This document shows, piece after piece, positions 37,252 through 49,599 of a stretch of 64,000 bases of DNA. Each line of letters starts with the position of its first letter. The stretch's first letter is position 1. Source of the DNA: Gammaproteobacteria bacterium (GTDB lineage Bacteria > Pseudomonadota > Gammaproteobacteria > Steroidobacterales > Steroidobacteraceae). The translations under genes were made by a program, and so were the position numbers. Where the stretch lies: positions 62,001 through 126,000 of the forward strand of contig JANXZG010000072.1 of assembly GCA_025355645.1 (NCBI GenBank). The letters are read 5' to 3'. Below the pieces are notes generated by a model that made no database searches, was not told the DNA's origin, and worked only from the letters and a program-made list of their open reading frames with translations.

Positions 37252-37638
37252 TCAAGGCAGCGCGACGGTCTCCGGGGCGCTCCAGCCCTGTTTTCGATGC
37301 TCGACGATCACGGTGGTGAAGATTCCGCCGCGAACGTTGAATACCGCGCTCAGACGCATGAATCGCGGCGAAAGTGCCGCCGCCAGCTCCTGCAGGATGG
37401 CATTGGTGACGGCTTCGTGGAAAACCCCGCGGTCGCGAAACGACCAGATATAGAGCTTCAGCGATTTGAGTTCGACGCAGACGGTGTCCGGCACGTACTC
37501 GAGTGTCAGCGTGGCGAAGTCTGGCTGGCCGGTCCTCGGGCACAGGCAGGTAAATTCCGGGATGGTCATCCGGATGGTGTAATCGCGCGCCGATGCCGGG
37601 TTCGGAAAGGTCTCGAGCTTCGTGCCGGGCTGTGTCAT
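37252..37638 (-). CDS. queF: NADPH-dependent 7-cyano-7-deazaguanine reductase QueF (short form)
   Basis: 128 residues, the unimodular type I QueF length. Catalytic C33 and D40 lie in [31 protein letters not shown] carries the substrate-binding Glu and the NADPH motif. Reduces preQ0 to preQ1 for queuosine. The queuosine-modifying gluQ lies nearby. Confidence 0.95.
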   Translation of the reverse strand: MTQPGTKLETFPNPASARDYTIRMTIPEFTCLCPRTGQPDFATLTLEYVPDTVCVELKSLKLYIWSFRDRGVFHEAVTNAILQELAAALSPRFMRLSAVFNVRGGIFTTVIVEHRKQGWSAPETVALP

Positions 37639-37700
37639 GGACGATGTTTACTTTACACTACCCGGCACATCGTCGGCCACGCGCCAGGTTCCGTTACAAC

Positions 37701-40700
37701 ATGCGACTATCGAAACTCAAGATTGCCGGATTTAAGTCATTTGTCGATCCGACGAACATCACTTTTCCGAACGCCCTGACCGGCGTCGTGGGGCCGAACG
37801 GCTGCGGAAAATCCAACATTATCGATGCCGTGCGCTGGGTCATGGGCGAGATCTCCGCCAAGCATCTGCGCGGCGATTCGATGGCCGACGTGATCTTCAA
37901 CGGCTCCGCTACGCGCAAACCGCTCGGCACAGCGTCCGTCGAACTGATTTTTGACAACAGCGATGGCCAGATTGGCGGGGCCTACGCCGCTTACAGCGAG
38001 GTGTCGCTGCGCCGTGCGGTCAGCCGGGATGGGACCTCGGATTACTACATCAATGGAGTCAAGGTCCGCCGCAAGGACATCACGCAGATGTTTCTCGGCA
38101 CGGGCTTAGGATCGCGCAGTTACGCGATCATCGAGCAGGGCATGATTTCGCGCATTATCGAGGCACGTCCCGATGACTTGCGCGCATTCCTGGAGGAGGC
38201 GGCGGGCATCTCGCGCTACAAAGAGCGCCGTCGCGAGACGGAGAACCGGATCGGCCATACGCGCGAGAATCTCGAGCGCCTTAACGACCTGCGTGAAGAG
38301 ATCGACAAGCAGATCCGGCATCTGCAGCGCCAAGCCGCGATGGCACGGCGCTATCAGGTACTCAAGGAAGAGCAGCGCAAGCTGCAGGCCGAAGTGCTGG
38401 TCCTGCGCATGCAGGCCCTCGATTCAGACGCCGCTGGGAGCGAGGATGCAATGCGCCGATGTGATACCGCGCTGCAGGGGGCGTTGGCAGAGTTGCGCCA
38501 GATCGAGGCGGCGATCGAGCGCATTCGCCTCGAGCAAAGCGCCGGCAGCGATTCCTTAAACAGGATCCAGGCACGCTTCTACGCGGCGGGCGCGGAGGTC
38601 ACGCGCCTTGAGCAGAGCATCCGGTACACGCGCGAACTGCGCCAGCGGCAGCGCGCGGAACTCGAACAGAGCGAACAGCAGCTGCAGGAACTAATTACGC
38701 TGATCGGGCGTGACCGCGCCGAAGTGGACGCTCTTGCCGCTGAACTGGTGACCATGGAGCCGCGCCTCGATGCCGCGCATGCGAGCGAGCATGCCTGCCG
38801 CGATGCCCTTGAGCGGTGCGAGCATTCGCTTTCAGCCTGGCAACAGAGCTGGGATACGCTGGCCGCCGCGATGGGCCATGCGCAACGGGAGACGCAGGTC
38901 GAACGTGCGCGCATCGAACAGCAGGAGAACCAGCAGCGGCGGTTGCTGGCGCAGCAGTCCTTGCAGCGCGAAGAGCATACGAGCCTCGTCGAGTTGCAGC
39001 CGAAGGACTCGCTCGAGTCCCTGGGCGAGCGCGCCGATGCCGCCGAGGCGGCTGGACGGACCCTGCAGGCGCAGCTGCAGGAGCTGCTTGCGGAGCTCGC
39101 GCAGGCGCGCGAGCGAGAGCGCGATCAGGCGCAGGCGCTGAATGTGCTGCGTAGCCGCTGGCAGGCGGCGCTGAGCACGCAGGTATCGACCGATGCGCTG
39201 CAGCAGGCGGCGCTCGGCAAAGCCGCCGGGAAAGTCACGCAGTGGCTGAAGTCAAAATCCCTCGATGAGCATCCTCGACTCGCGCAGCAGCTGCGCGTGG
39301 ACAAGGGCTGGGAGAGGGCGGTGGAGACCGTGCTGGGATCGTACCTCGAAGCGGTTTGCGTCGATGGGCTCGATAGCGTTGCCGCGCTGCTTGACAGCTT
39401 CGACGGTGGCCACCTGGCGATCGTCACAACCCGGGATGCAGGCGCGGAGCCCATCCCAGCGAGCTCCTTGCGGGCAAAGGTGCAGGGTGCTCCGGCGCTC
39501 TCGGCGATGCTCGCGTGCGTCTATGCTACCGCGGACCTGCGCGAGGCGCTCGCGCGCCGCGCCGAGTTACAGCCCGGAGAATCGGTCGTGACCCGCGATG
39601 GCATCTGGATCGGGCGGGACTGGCTGCGCTTGTCGCGCGACCGCGATCCGCGCTCCGGCGTCATCGAGCGAGAGGAACAGCTGCGCGAGATCCGCGCCAC
39701 GGTTGCCGCGCTCGCCGACGAGGTGCAGCGCCAGGAGTTGCGCCTCGAGGAGACGCGCGTGCAGGTACGCGATCGCGAGGACCGGCGCGAAGTGTTGCAG
39801 GACGAGGTCAACGCGCTGCATCGCGAGTGCCTTGATCGTCGTGCCATGCACGACTCGGCGCGGGCACGCAGTGACGACCTAGATCGGCGCCGCAGCCAGC
39901 TCGACTCCTCGCTCATCGATGCGGCTGCCGAGCTGCAGCGCACCGAGGCCGAACTGCGCGCGGCGCGCGGCCGCGTGCAAACTGCAATCGAAGCCCTGGC
40001 CGCACTGGAGCCGCAGCGGATAGGCCTTGAGCAGGAGCGGGAGCGGCTGCGCAGTCAGCAGCAGGGGGCGCGTGTCGCCTCTCAACAGACGCAGCAGGAG
40101 GCGCGCGAGCTCGCCGTGCTGGTCGAATCGCGGCGCTCATCGCACGCCTCGCTCGCGAGTACCTTGGCGCGCATCGAGGCGCAACTCGGCGGCGTGACCC
40201 AGCGGCGCGACGAGCTCGCAGCGCAGCTTGGTGATGGCGATGCGCCGCTCGATCTTCTGCAGGGCGAACTGGAAGCGGCGCTGCGCGCGCGCAGCGAGGT
40301 GGAGGCCGAGCTGCAGGCAGGTCGCCTCGCTGGCGAGGAACTCGATGCCGACCTGCGCGATCGGGATGCGGCGCGTGACGGGATCGAGCAGCGTGTCGAG
40401 GGGGCAAGGCAGGCGCTCGACGAAGCGCGCCTGGCCGTCGGGCAGATCCGCGTGCGTCGCGAGGGCCTCGCCGAGCAATTTGCCGTCACGCAGTTCAAGT
40501 ACGAGGAATTGGCTGCGGCACTCGCTGAGGAGGCCTCGGCCGAGAGCTGGGAAGCCGAGCTTGCCGAGACGACCGCCAAGCTTGAGCGGCTAGGGCAGGT
40601 CAATCTGGCCGCGATCGATGAATTCAAAGAGCAGTCCGAGCGCAAGGACTACCTAGACCGGCAGTATGCCGATCTGACCGATGCGCTTGAGACACTGGAA

Positions 40701-41204
40701 TCGGCAATGCGCAAGATAGATCGCGAGACGCGCACGCGTTTCCAGGATACCTTTGACCGGGTCAATGCCGGACTTAAGGAGAAATTCCCGCGCCTGTTCG
40801 GCGGCGGCCATGCGTACCTCGAACTGACCGGCGAGGAGTCATCCGTTGCTGGGGTATCCGTGATGGCGCGTCCTCCGGGCAAGCGCAACAGCACGATCAG
40901 CCAGCTCTCCGGTGGCGAGAAGGCGCTGACCGCGGTGGCTCTGGTATTTGCGATCTTCGAGCTGAACCCTGCGCCTTTTTGCCTGCTCGATGAGGTCGAT
41001 GCACCGCTCGATGAGCCGAATGTGGGGCGCTTCTGCGACATCGTGCGGGACATGTCGCGCAGCGTTCAGTTCGTGTTCATCACCCATAACCGCGTCACCA
41101 TGGAAATGGCCTCCCAGCTGGTCGGCGTCACGATGAACGAGCCTGGGGTATCGCGCCTGGTCGCGGTGGACGTGGACGAGGCCGTGCGCATGGCGGCGAT
41201 GTAA
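37701..41204 (+). CDS. smc: Chromosome partition protein SMC
   Basis: 1167 residues from ATG 37701. Walker A GPNGCGKSN (31-39) follows FKSFVDPTNITFPNALTGVV; FLEEAAGISRYKERRRETEN leads into a long coiled coil; a hinge lies around 520-670 with an LEAVCVDG segment; a second coiled coil precedes the ABC signature LSGGEKALTAVALVFAIFEL and Walker B PFCLLDEVDAPLDEPN. With ScpA and ScpB (48.7-50.3 kb) it forms the condensin complex. The smc-scpAB type, rather than MukBEF, fits non-enteric gammaproteobacteria. Confidence 0.97.
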   Translation: MRLSKLKIAGFKSFVDPTNITFPNALTGVVGPNGCGKSNIIDAVRWVMGEISAKHLRGDSMADVIFNGSATRKPLGTASVELIFDNSDGQIGGAYAAYSEVSLRRAVSRDGTSDYYINGVKVRRKDITQMFLGTGLGSRSYAIIEQGMISRIIEARPDDLRAFLEEAAGISRYKERRRETENRIGHTRENLERLNDLREEIDKQIRHLQRQAAMARRYQVLKEEQRKLQAEVLVLRMQALDSDAAGSEDAMRRCDTALQGALAELRQIEAAIERIRLEQSAGSDSLNRIQARFYAAGAEVTRLEQSIRYTRELRQRQRAELEQSEQQLQELITLIGRDRAEVDALAAELVTMEPRLDAAHASEHACRDALERCEHSLSAWQQSWDTLAAAMGHAQRETQVERARIEQQENQQRRLLAQQSLQREEHTSLVELQPKDSLESLGERADAAEAAGRTLQAQLQELLAELAQARERERDQAQALNVLRSRWQAALSTQVSTDALQQAALGKAAGKVTQWLKSKSLDEHPRLAQQLRVDKGWERAVETVLGSYLEAVCVDGLDSVAALLDSFDGGHLAIVTTRDAGAEPIPASSLRAKVQGAPALSAMLACVYATADLREALARRAELQPGESVVTRDGIWIGRDWLRLSRDRDPRSGVIEREEQLREIRATVAALADEVQRQELRLEETRVQVRDREDRREVLQDEVNALHRECLDRRAMHDSARARSDDLDRRRSQLDSSLIDAAAELQRTEAELRAARGRVQTAIEALAALEPQRIGLEQERERLRSQQQGARVASQQTQQEARELAVLVESRRSSHASLASTLARIEAQLGGVTQRRDELAAQLGDGDAPLDLLQGELEAALRARSEVEAELQAGRLAGEELDADLRDRDAARDGIEQRVEGARQALDEARLAVGQIRVRREGLAEQFAVTQFKYEELAAALAEEASAESWEAELAETTAKLERLGQVNLAAIDEFKEQSERKDYLDRQYADLTDALETLESAMRKIDRETRTRFQDTFDRVNAGLKEKFPRLFGGGHAYLELTGEESSVAGVSVMARPPGKRNSTISQLSGGEKALTAVALVFAIFELNPAPFCLLDEVDAPLDEPNVGRFCDIVRDMSRSVQFVFITHNRVTMEMASQLVGVTMNEPGVSRLVAVDVDEAVRMAAM

Positions 41205-41216
41205 CTTGGGGGAACC

Positions 41217-43983
<2,767 letters not shown>

Positions 43984-43999
43984 TATGGCATAGCAGCGC

Positions 44000-44899
44000 T
44001 TAGGGTCGCGCGGCGCTCGCCGGGGCAGAGGCGGCGCTGGCGGCGGAAGCAGGCATCGGCTCGGGCGCGGCATTCACTGCGGTATCCGAAGCGATCTCGA
44101 TCTTAGCCGTCTTCTTCAGTCCGTCCACGTAGACCTGCAGTTTTTTCTGTATCACGCGGTTCATGACCTGCTCCTTGACCTGGTCAAAGGGCGGCGGCGC
44201 GACGTCGCGCGTGTCATCGAGCCGGATGATGTGCCAGCCGAAATTGGTTTCGACCGGTGTCGTGGTCATCTCGCCTTTCTTCATTGTCTTCAGCGCATCG
44301 CCAAAGGGCTTGACCATCCGGCCCAGCGCGAACCAGCCGAGGTCTCCGCCCGAGGGCTTCGAGCCGGTGTCTATGGACTGCGCCTTGGCAACGTCTTCGA
44401 ATTTTGCGCCGGCCTTGATCTTTTTAATAGCCTGATCGGCCTGCTCACGCGTCTTCACCAGGATGTGGTGCGCGTGGTACTCGGTCTTGTCGACTGCGGC
44501 CACAGCGGTGTTGTATTCCTCATGCACGTCCGCGTCGCTCGGTTGCTGGGATTTCAAGAACTTGCGGGATTCGGCATCGGCGAGCAGGTGCATGCGGGTC
44601 ACGTCGAGACCAGCGGTGACCTCGGGCTCGCTCTCGACATTGTCCTTTGCCCCCTGGGCGGCCAGGATCTGCATCCCGATGAGTTCCTGGACCACCTGCG
44701 TTTTTTGCTCCGGCGTCAGCTGCGTAGGCTTGCCCTGCGTCACCTGCTTGACGTAGAAATCGTAGTCGGCTTTGGAGATGACCTTGCCATCGACGGTCGC
44801 GACCGGAACTGCGGCCGGCTTGTCGGCAGTGGTCGGCGTCTGCGCCTTGTTACAGGCGGCCAGTGTCAGGGCGATTACTATCAGAGAAAGTGCGCGCAT
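44000..44899 (-). CDS. Periplasmic parvulin-type peptidylprolyl isomerase lipoprotein
   Basis: 299 residues. Lipoprotein signal with lipobox LTLAAC (C16). A SurA-N-like helical domain (about 35-145) precedes a parvulin rotamase domain (about 146-240: YHAHHILVKTREQADQAIKK, GGDLGWFALGRMVKPFGDAL, TNFGWHIIRLDD). A 30-residue Ala/Pro/Ser tail ends it. It probably folds envelope proteins, like PrsA or PpiD. Confidence 0.9.
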   Translation of the reverse strand: MRALSLIVIALTLAACNKAQTPTTADKPAAVPVATVDGKVISKADYDFYVKQVTQGKPTQLTPEQKTQVVQELIGMQILAAQGAKDNVESEPEVTAGLDVTRMHLLADAESRKFLKSQQPSDADVHEEYNTAVAAVDKTEYHAHHILVKTREQADQAIKKIKAGAKFEDVAKAQSIDTGSKPSGGDLGWFALGRMVKPFGDALKTMKKGEMTTTPVETNFGWHIIRLDDTRDVAPPPFDQVKEQVMNRVIQKKLQVYVDGLKKTAKIEIASDTAVNAAPEPMPASAASAASAPASAARP

Positions 44900-44970
44900 G
44901 GGAATCCTCTACGGCCAAAAGCGGCGGGCGCGCAGTTTAGCCTGTCAGGCCGGATCTCGCCAAATTTCAC

Positions 44971-45243
44971 TTAAACAGTGGGCGGCAGGGCCTCGATAGT
45001 CAGGGCATGCACGTCGGTCTCCATCAGCTCTGCGACGGCCGCATAGACCTGCCGGTGGCGGGCCACCGGCGGCACGCCCCGGAATGCCTCAGCGACGATT
45101 TGCACGCGAAAATGCCCAAGGCCGCCCGCGGCACCCGCATGGCCGGCATGCAGGTGGCCTTGGTCCTCGATGATGAGCTGCTGCGGCGCGAAGCGCTGCG
45201 TCAGGATCTCGCGCAGGCGCGCGGCCCGCTCGTGGCTGTTCAT
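44971..45243 (-). CDS. BolA family protein
   Basis: 90 residues. The BolA-like fold is seen in LIIEDQGHLHAGHAG, followed by HFRVQIVAEAFRG and RHRQVYAAVAELM with the invariant His. GHAGAAGGLGHF holds the conserved Gly-rich loop. Proteins of this kind work with monothiol glutaredoxins in iron-sulfur handling or act as morphogenes. Overlaps the upstream YciI gene by four bases. Confidence 0.92.
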   Translation of the reverse strand: MNSHERAARLREILTQRFAPQQLIIEDQGHLHAGHAGAAGGLGHFRVQIVAEAFRGVPPVARHRQVYAAVAELMETDVHALTIEALPPTV

Positions 45244-45539
45244 GGCAGCACGGCCAGGAAGGGCAGTACTTCCACCCGTTCGAAAACGCCCGCCGCGACA
45301 TAAGGGTCCTGCGCCGCCCAGCCTTCCGCCGCACTCTGCGAGTCGAACTCCAGGATCAGTAGGCTGCCTTGAAAGCCCGCGGGTCCCGGATCCGGCGAAT
45401 CAATAGCAGGCAAGGGTCCCGCGGCCAACAGGCGCCCCGCGTCGCGCAACTGCTCCAGTCGTGCAAGGTGGTCGGGCCGAGCCTCGCGCCGCGCCACGAG
45501 GCTCCCGGGCCGATCGTATCCCCGGATCAGGTACCACAT
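45240..45539 (-). CDS. YciI-like protein
   Basis: 99 residues from the ATG at 45539. MWYLIRGYDRPGSLVARREA, HLARLEQLRDAGRLLAAGPL and the D-P-Y segment AAQDPYVAAGVFERVEVLPF are typical of the YciI family (ferredoxin-like alpha-beta fold, conserved His-Asp pair). Biochemical role not settled. Sits between bolA and yciB, as in many gammaproteobacteria. Confidence 0.9.
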   Translation of the reverse strand: MWYLIRGYDRPGSLVARREARPDHLARLEQLRDAGRLLAAGPLPAIDSPDPGPAGFQGSLLILEFDSQSAAEGWAAQDPYVAAGVFERVEVLPFLAVLP

Positions 45540-45544
45540 TGGCG

Positions 45545-46102
45545 CTACGCTCCCTTGACCGGCGCCGTTTGCGTCTTGCTGCTGAGCCAAAGGACCTGCG
45601 GGACCATGAACAGGATCATCGCAGCGGTGATGCCGAAGACCTTAAAGTTCACCCAGACGCTTTCGGTAAAATTATGCGCGATGTACAGGTTGGCCGCCGC
45701 GAGCAGCGCAAACCATAGCGCCCAGAGCAGGTTCAGCGTATGCCACGCTTGCGCGCTGACCTTGAGCGGTTCGCTGAATACGCTCTGCAGCATGCGTCGC
45801 GCGAACGGCTGGCCTCCGATGAATGAGCTGCCGAGGAAAGCCACGGCAGTGACGCCAAGCAGTAGCGTTGGCTTTAATTGTATGAATTGCTTGTCATGCA
45901 GCAACAGTGTCGCGCTGCCGAGCACGAGCACGAGCGCGACGGTACCAATGTGCATGGGCTTGAACTTGCCGGTGCGGTAGCGGTGCACGCTCAGCTGCAC
46001 CACGCACGCAAGCATCAGAACCGCCGTGGCCCAGTAGATGTCGAACACCTTAAAGACTACGAAGAATGCGAGCAGCGGCAGCCATTCGATGAGCTGGTTC
46101 AT
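45545..46102 (-). CDS. yciB: Inner-membrane septation protein YciB/IspZ
   Basis: 185 residues from ATG 46102, with five to six membrane helices. LLAFFVVFKVFDIYWATAVL, FKPMHIGTVALVLVLGSATL and FLGSSFIGGQPFARRMLQ are diagnostic. An inner-membrane protein tied to envelope growth and septation. Twenty-two bases from the divergent YciO-type gene at 46125. Confidence 0.93.
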   Translation of the reverse strand: MNQLIEWLPLLAFFVVFKVFDIYWATAVLMLACVVQLSVHRYRTGKFKPMHIGTVALVLVLGSATLLLHDKQFIQLKPTLLLGVTAVAFLGSSFIGGQPFARRMLQSVFSEPLKVSAQAWHTLNLLWALWFALLAAANLYIAHNFTESVWVNFKVFGITAAMILFMVPQVLWLSSKTQTAPVKGA

Positions 46103-46124
46103 GCGCGTATCATAGCCCACGCTC

Positions 46125-46760
46125 ATGAGTCTCTATCTGCAACTGCATCCGGTCTCCCCGCAACGCCGCTATATACGCCAAGCGGTCGAGGCACTGCGTG
46201 GGGGCGCAGTCATCGTGTACCCGACCGACTCCTGTTATGCGCTCGGCTGCCATATCGGTGACAAGGCCGCCCTGCAGCGCATCAGCGATATCCGCCAGAC
46301 CGACCGCAATCATCATTTCACGCTGGTCTGCCGGGATCTTGCCGACGTGGGTAAATACGCGCTCGTGGACAAATGGCAATACCGGCTGTTGCGCGCCTAT
46401 ACCCCCGGCCCCTATACATTCATACTGAAGGCCTCGAAGGAGACACCGCGCCGCCTGAAGCACGAGCGGCAGGGCACGATCGGGTTGCGCGTCCCCGATC
46501 ATCTGGTCACGGCACTGCTGTTGACCGAGCTCGGTGAGCCCATCATGAGCTCCACGCTGTTGCTGCCCGGCGAGGACCTGCCGCGCACGGATGCGGCCGA
46601 GATCGATGCATTGCTCAAAGCGCGCGTCGATATTGTGCTCGACGGGGGCAACTGCGGCCTGGAGCCGACTTCGGTCATCGATCTGTCGGAGGGCAGTGCG
46701 CGCGTGATTCGCGCGGGGCGCGGCGACGTGACCCCCTTTGTCGGCGCGGCATCCGTATAA
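46125..46760 (+). CDS. YrdC/Sua5-family protein (YciO type)
   Basis: 211 residues. GGAVIVYPTDSCYALGCHIG, the KASKETPRRLKHERQGTIGL segment and MSSTLLLPGED are the YciO form of the L-threonylcarbamoyladenylate synthase fold. The KRxxxKP-type motif is replaced by QTDRNHHFTLV, also seen in YciO, so a role in t6A synthesis is uncertain. Confidence 0.87.
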   Translation: MSLYLQLHPVSPQRRYIRQAVEALRGGAVIVYPTDSCYALGCHIGDKAALQRISDIRQTDRNHHFTLVCRDLADVGKYALVDKWQYRLLRAYTPGPYTFILKASKETPRRLKHERQGTIGLRVPDHLVTALLLTELGEPIMSSTLLLPGEDLPRTDAAEIDALLKARVDIVLDGGNCGLEPTSVIDLSEGSARVIRAGRGDVTPFVGAASV

Positions 46761-46761
46761 T
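46756..46761 (+). promoter_or_regulatory. Possible -10 box for the site-2 protease-trpS-scpAB-rluB run
   Basis: A perfect TATAAT lies in the last codons of the YciO-type gene, 57 bases before the next start. No recognisable -35 accompanies it. Confidence 0.35.
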
Positions 46762-46817
46762 GCACGGGGCGGGGCATTTCCATAGTAATCTAAAGCATTA
46801 GGTAGTGGATGTAAGCG

Positions 46818-47474
46818 TTGGATTTAAATACGTTTCTGACAAAGGTTTCCATTTGGGCGATCCCGATGCTCCTGGCCATCACCTTGCATGAAGTCGCGCA
46901 TGGATGGACCTCCCGCTTTTTCGGCGATCGCACCGCCGAGTTGCTCGGTCGCCTGAGCCTGAATCCATTGCGGCATGTCGACCCCGTGGGCACGCTGCTG
47001 GTGCCCGCGGTGCTGCTCGCGATTGGGCTGCCCGTGATTGGCTGGGCCAAGCCTGTGCCAGTCGCGATCGGGGCGCTGCGCAATCCGCGCCTGGCCATGG
47101 TGCTGGTGAGCCTTGCCGGGCCGCTTGCCAATCTGGTTATGGCGTTGATGTGGTGCGTGGCGCTCGGTGCGATCGTGCGTGTTCACGGCAATGCGACACT
47201 GATTGGCTGGATCGCATCGATGGCGCAGGCCGGCATCATCGGCAACACCCTGCTGGGCCTATTCAATCTGATCCCGATACCGCCGCTTGACGGCGGGCGC
47301 GTGGTCACCAGCCTGCTGCCGCCATCGATGGCCGCACGATTCGGGCGGGTCGAGCCGGTTGGATTCCTGATCGTCGTCGGGCTCTCCGCGCTCGGCATGT
47401 TCGGCTGGTTCTTGGATCCGACGGCAAGGATCCTCGGCCACGTCATCGGGGTATTGCTGGGGACCGCGGCATGA
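46818..47474 (+). CDS. Site-2 protease family membrane metalloprotease (M50)
   Basis: 218 residues, TTG start. Zinc ligands H24, E25 and H28 in TLHEVAHGW; the third ligand in NLIPIPPLDGGRV. Four to six membrane helices. This short SpoIVFB-like group is commonly next to trpS and scpA. Substrate unknown. Confidence 0.9.
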   Translation: MDLNTFLTKVSIWAIPMLLAITLHEVAHGWTSRFFGDRTAELLGRLSLNPLRHVDPVGTLLVPAVLLAIGLPVIGWAKPVPVAIGALRNPRLAMVLVSLAGPLANLVMALMWCVALGAIVRVHGNATLIGWIASMAQAGIIGNTLLGLFNLIPIPPLDGGRVVTSLLPPSMAARFGRVEPVGFLIVVGLSALGMFGWFLDPTARILGHVIGVLLGTAA

Positions 47475-48685
47475 GCGGGCCCATACAAAACCGGCGCGTG
47501 CTCTCCGGCATGCGTCCGACGGGGCAGTTGCACCTCGGCAATTACCACGGCGCTCTGAAGAACTGGATCGAGCTGCAGTACCAGTACGAATGCTTTTTCT
47601 TCATCGCCGACTGGCATGCGCTGACTACTGGCTATCACGACACATCACAGCTGGAGGAGTTTGTCTGGACGATGACGATCGACTGGCTGGCGGCGGGCGT
47701 GAATCCGGGGGTGGCAACCCTGTTCATCCAGTCGCGGGTGCCTGAGCATGCGGAGCTTCACCTGCTGCTGTCGATGATCACGCCCCTGGGCTGGCTCGAG
47801 CGTGTCCCGTCCTACAAGGACCAGCAGGAACAGCTCGCCGACCGCGACCTCTCCACGTACGGGTTCCTGGGTTACCCGCTGCTGCAGAGCGCGGACATCC
47901 TGCTGTATCGCCCGCAGTACGTGCCGGTCGGCGAGGACCAGGTGGCGCATGTCGAGATCACGCGCGAGGTCGCGCGCCGATTCAACCATATCTATGGCCG
48001 CGAGCCCGAATTCGAGCAGAAGGTGGAGAAGGCGATCAAGAGCCTGGGATCGCGCAATGCCACGGCCTACCGCACGTTGCGCAAGGAATACCAGGAAAAG
48101 GGCGCGGCGGAATCGCTGAAAAAGGCGCGCGCATTGGTCGAGTCGAACGCGCGGCTCACCGTCGCGGACCGCGATCGGCTGTTTGGCTTTATCGAGGGGG
48201 CGGGGATCGCGGTACTGCCGGAGCCGGAAGTACTGCTGACGGCCACCCCGAAGGTGCCGGGCCTCGATGGTCGCAAGATGTCCAAGTCCTATGGAAATAC
48301 GATTGGCCTGCGCGAGGACACCGATTCGGTGGTCAGGAAATTGCGGGCCATGCAGACCGACCCGGCGCGCGTGCGGCGAACCGACCCGGGCGACCCGGAC
48401 AAGTGCCCCGTGTGGCAGCTGCACCGAATCTACTCGAGTGAAGAGACCCAGGCCTGGGTGCAGAAGGGCTGTCGCAGCGCGGGCATCGGCTGTCTCGACT
48501 GCAAGGCACCGCTGATCGAGAAGATCGTCGAGGAGATTGGGGCGATCTCGAAGCGGGCTCAGGAGTTCGAGGAAAGTCCCGAACTGGTTCGCGGTATCAT
48601 TGCACAGGGCGTTGAGCGGGCGCGCGAAGCGGCGCGCGACACCCTCGATGTGGTACGACAAGCGGTGGGCATGAATTACCGATGA
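47471..48685 (+). CDS. trpS: Tryptophanyl-tRNA synthetase
   Basis: 404 residues, about 70 longer than the E. coli enzyme. Class I motifs HLGN (21-24) in GMRPTGQLHLGNYHG and RKMSKSYGN; LLQSADILLYRPQYVPVGED is the tryptophan/AMP region. The extra length lies in a C-terminal insert with CPVWQLHRIYSSEET and CLDCK, found in the longer TrpRS subgroup. Overlaps both neighbours by four bases. Confidence 0.96.
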   Translation: MSGPIQNRRVLSGMRPTGQLHLGNYHGALKNWIELQYQYECFFFIADWHALTTGYHDTSQLEEFVWTMTIDWLAAGVNPGVATLFIQSRVPEHAELHLLLSMITPLGWLERVPSYKDQQEQLADRDLSTYGFLGYPLLQSADILLYRPQYVPVGEDQVAHVEITREVARRFNHIYGREPEFEQKVEKAIKSLGSRNATAYRTLRKEYQEKGAAESLKKARALVESNARLTVADRDRLFGFIEGAGIAVLPEPEVLLTATPKVPGLDGRKMSKSYGNTIGLREDTDSVVRKLRAMQTDPARVRRTDPGDPDKCPVWQLHRIYSSEETQAWVQKGCRSAGIGCLDCKAPLIEKIVEEIGAISKRAQEFEESPELVRGIIAQGVERAREAARDTLDVVRQAVGMNYR

Positions 48686-49599
48686 AGCCGGAACTGACAC
48701 TGGTGCAGAAAACCGAAACGGCGGCGCTGATGACCGCAGGCACCGGCGTGGGTCCTGAGCAGTCCGAGATGCCGTTCGCGATGGTCGAAGGCCAGCCGGT
48801 TACGGAGATGCCGCGGGATTTGTATATCCCGCCACAGGCGCTCGAGGTGTTCCTCGAGGCATTCGAAGGCCCGCTCGACATGCTGCTGTACCTGATCAGG
48901 CGGCAGGGCCTGGATATTCTCAATATTCCGATCGCAGAGATCACGCGCCAGTACATGCGCTACATCGAGCTGATGCAGGTGCTGCAGCTTGAGCTCGCGG
49001 GCGAATACCTGTTGATGGCGGCAACGCTGGCCGAGGTCAAGTCGCGCATGCTGTTGCCGCGCACGCGTGGTGATGAAGCTGCCGAGGAATCCGATCCGCG
49101 CGCCGAGCTCGTCCGCCGCTTGCAGGAATACGAGCGCTTCAAGCGGGCAGCAGAAAATATCGATCGCATCCCGCGCCTCGATCGCGACACCTGGACGGCG
49201 AGTGCGGACCTTGTGGACCGCAAGGTCGTGCGGATTGCGCCGCAAGTCACGCTGCAGGAAATGCTGGTGGCGTTCCAGGATGTGCTGTCGCGCAGTGACA
49301 TGTTCGCGCACCATCATGTGCAGCGTGAACCGCTGTCGGTGCGCCAGCGCATGACAGACGTGATGGCGGCCCTGTCGGGCAGTGAATTCGTCGACTTCAC
49401 GCAGCTCTTTCGGGCCGAGGAGGGGCGCCGCGGCCTTACCGTCACGTTTGTGGCGATACTTGAGCTGCTGCGCGAAGGACTTATCGAAATTATTCAGGCT
49501 GAACCGTATGCGCCGTTGCACGTGCGCGCCGGCAATTCGGCGCGGCACCTGAAGCTGGTGACGGAGGATGCCGCCAATGAAGACCGGATGGGGCCCTAA
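48682..49599 (+). CDS. scpA: Segregation and condensation protein ScpA
   Basis: 305 residues. LEVFLEAFEGPLDMLLYLIR and QGLDILNIPIAEITRQYMRY are the kleisin N-terminal domain; YLLMAATLAEVKSRMLLPR follows; the C-terminal winged helix includes VTFVAILELLREGLIEIIQ. Bridges the SMC heads. The first 50 residues are a variable tail. Directly abuts scpB. Confidence 0.95.
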   Translation: MKPELTLVQKTETAALMTAGTGVGPEQSEMPFAMVEGQPVTEMPRDLYIPPQALEVFLEAFEGPLDMLLYLIRRQGLDILNIPIAEITRQYMRYIELMQVLQLELAGEYLLMAATLAEVKSRMLLPRTRGDEAAEESDPRAELVRRLQEYERFKRAAENIDRIPRLDRDTWTASADLVDRKVVRIAPQVTLQEMLVAFQDVLSRSDMFAHHHVQREPLSVRQRMTDVMAALSGSEFVDFTQLFRAEEGRRGLTVTFVAILELLREGLIEIIQAEPYAPLHVRAGNSARHLKLVTEDAANEDRMGP

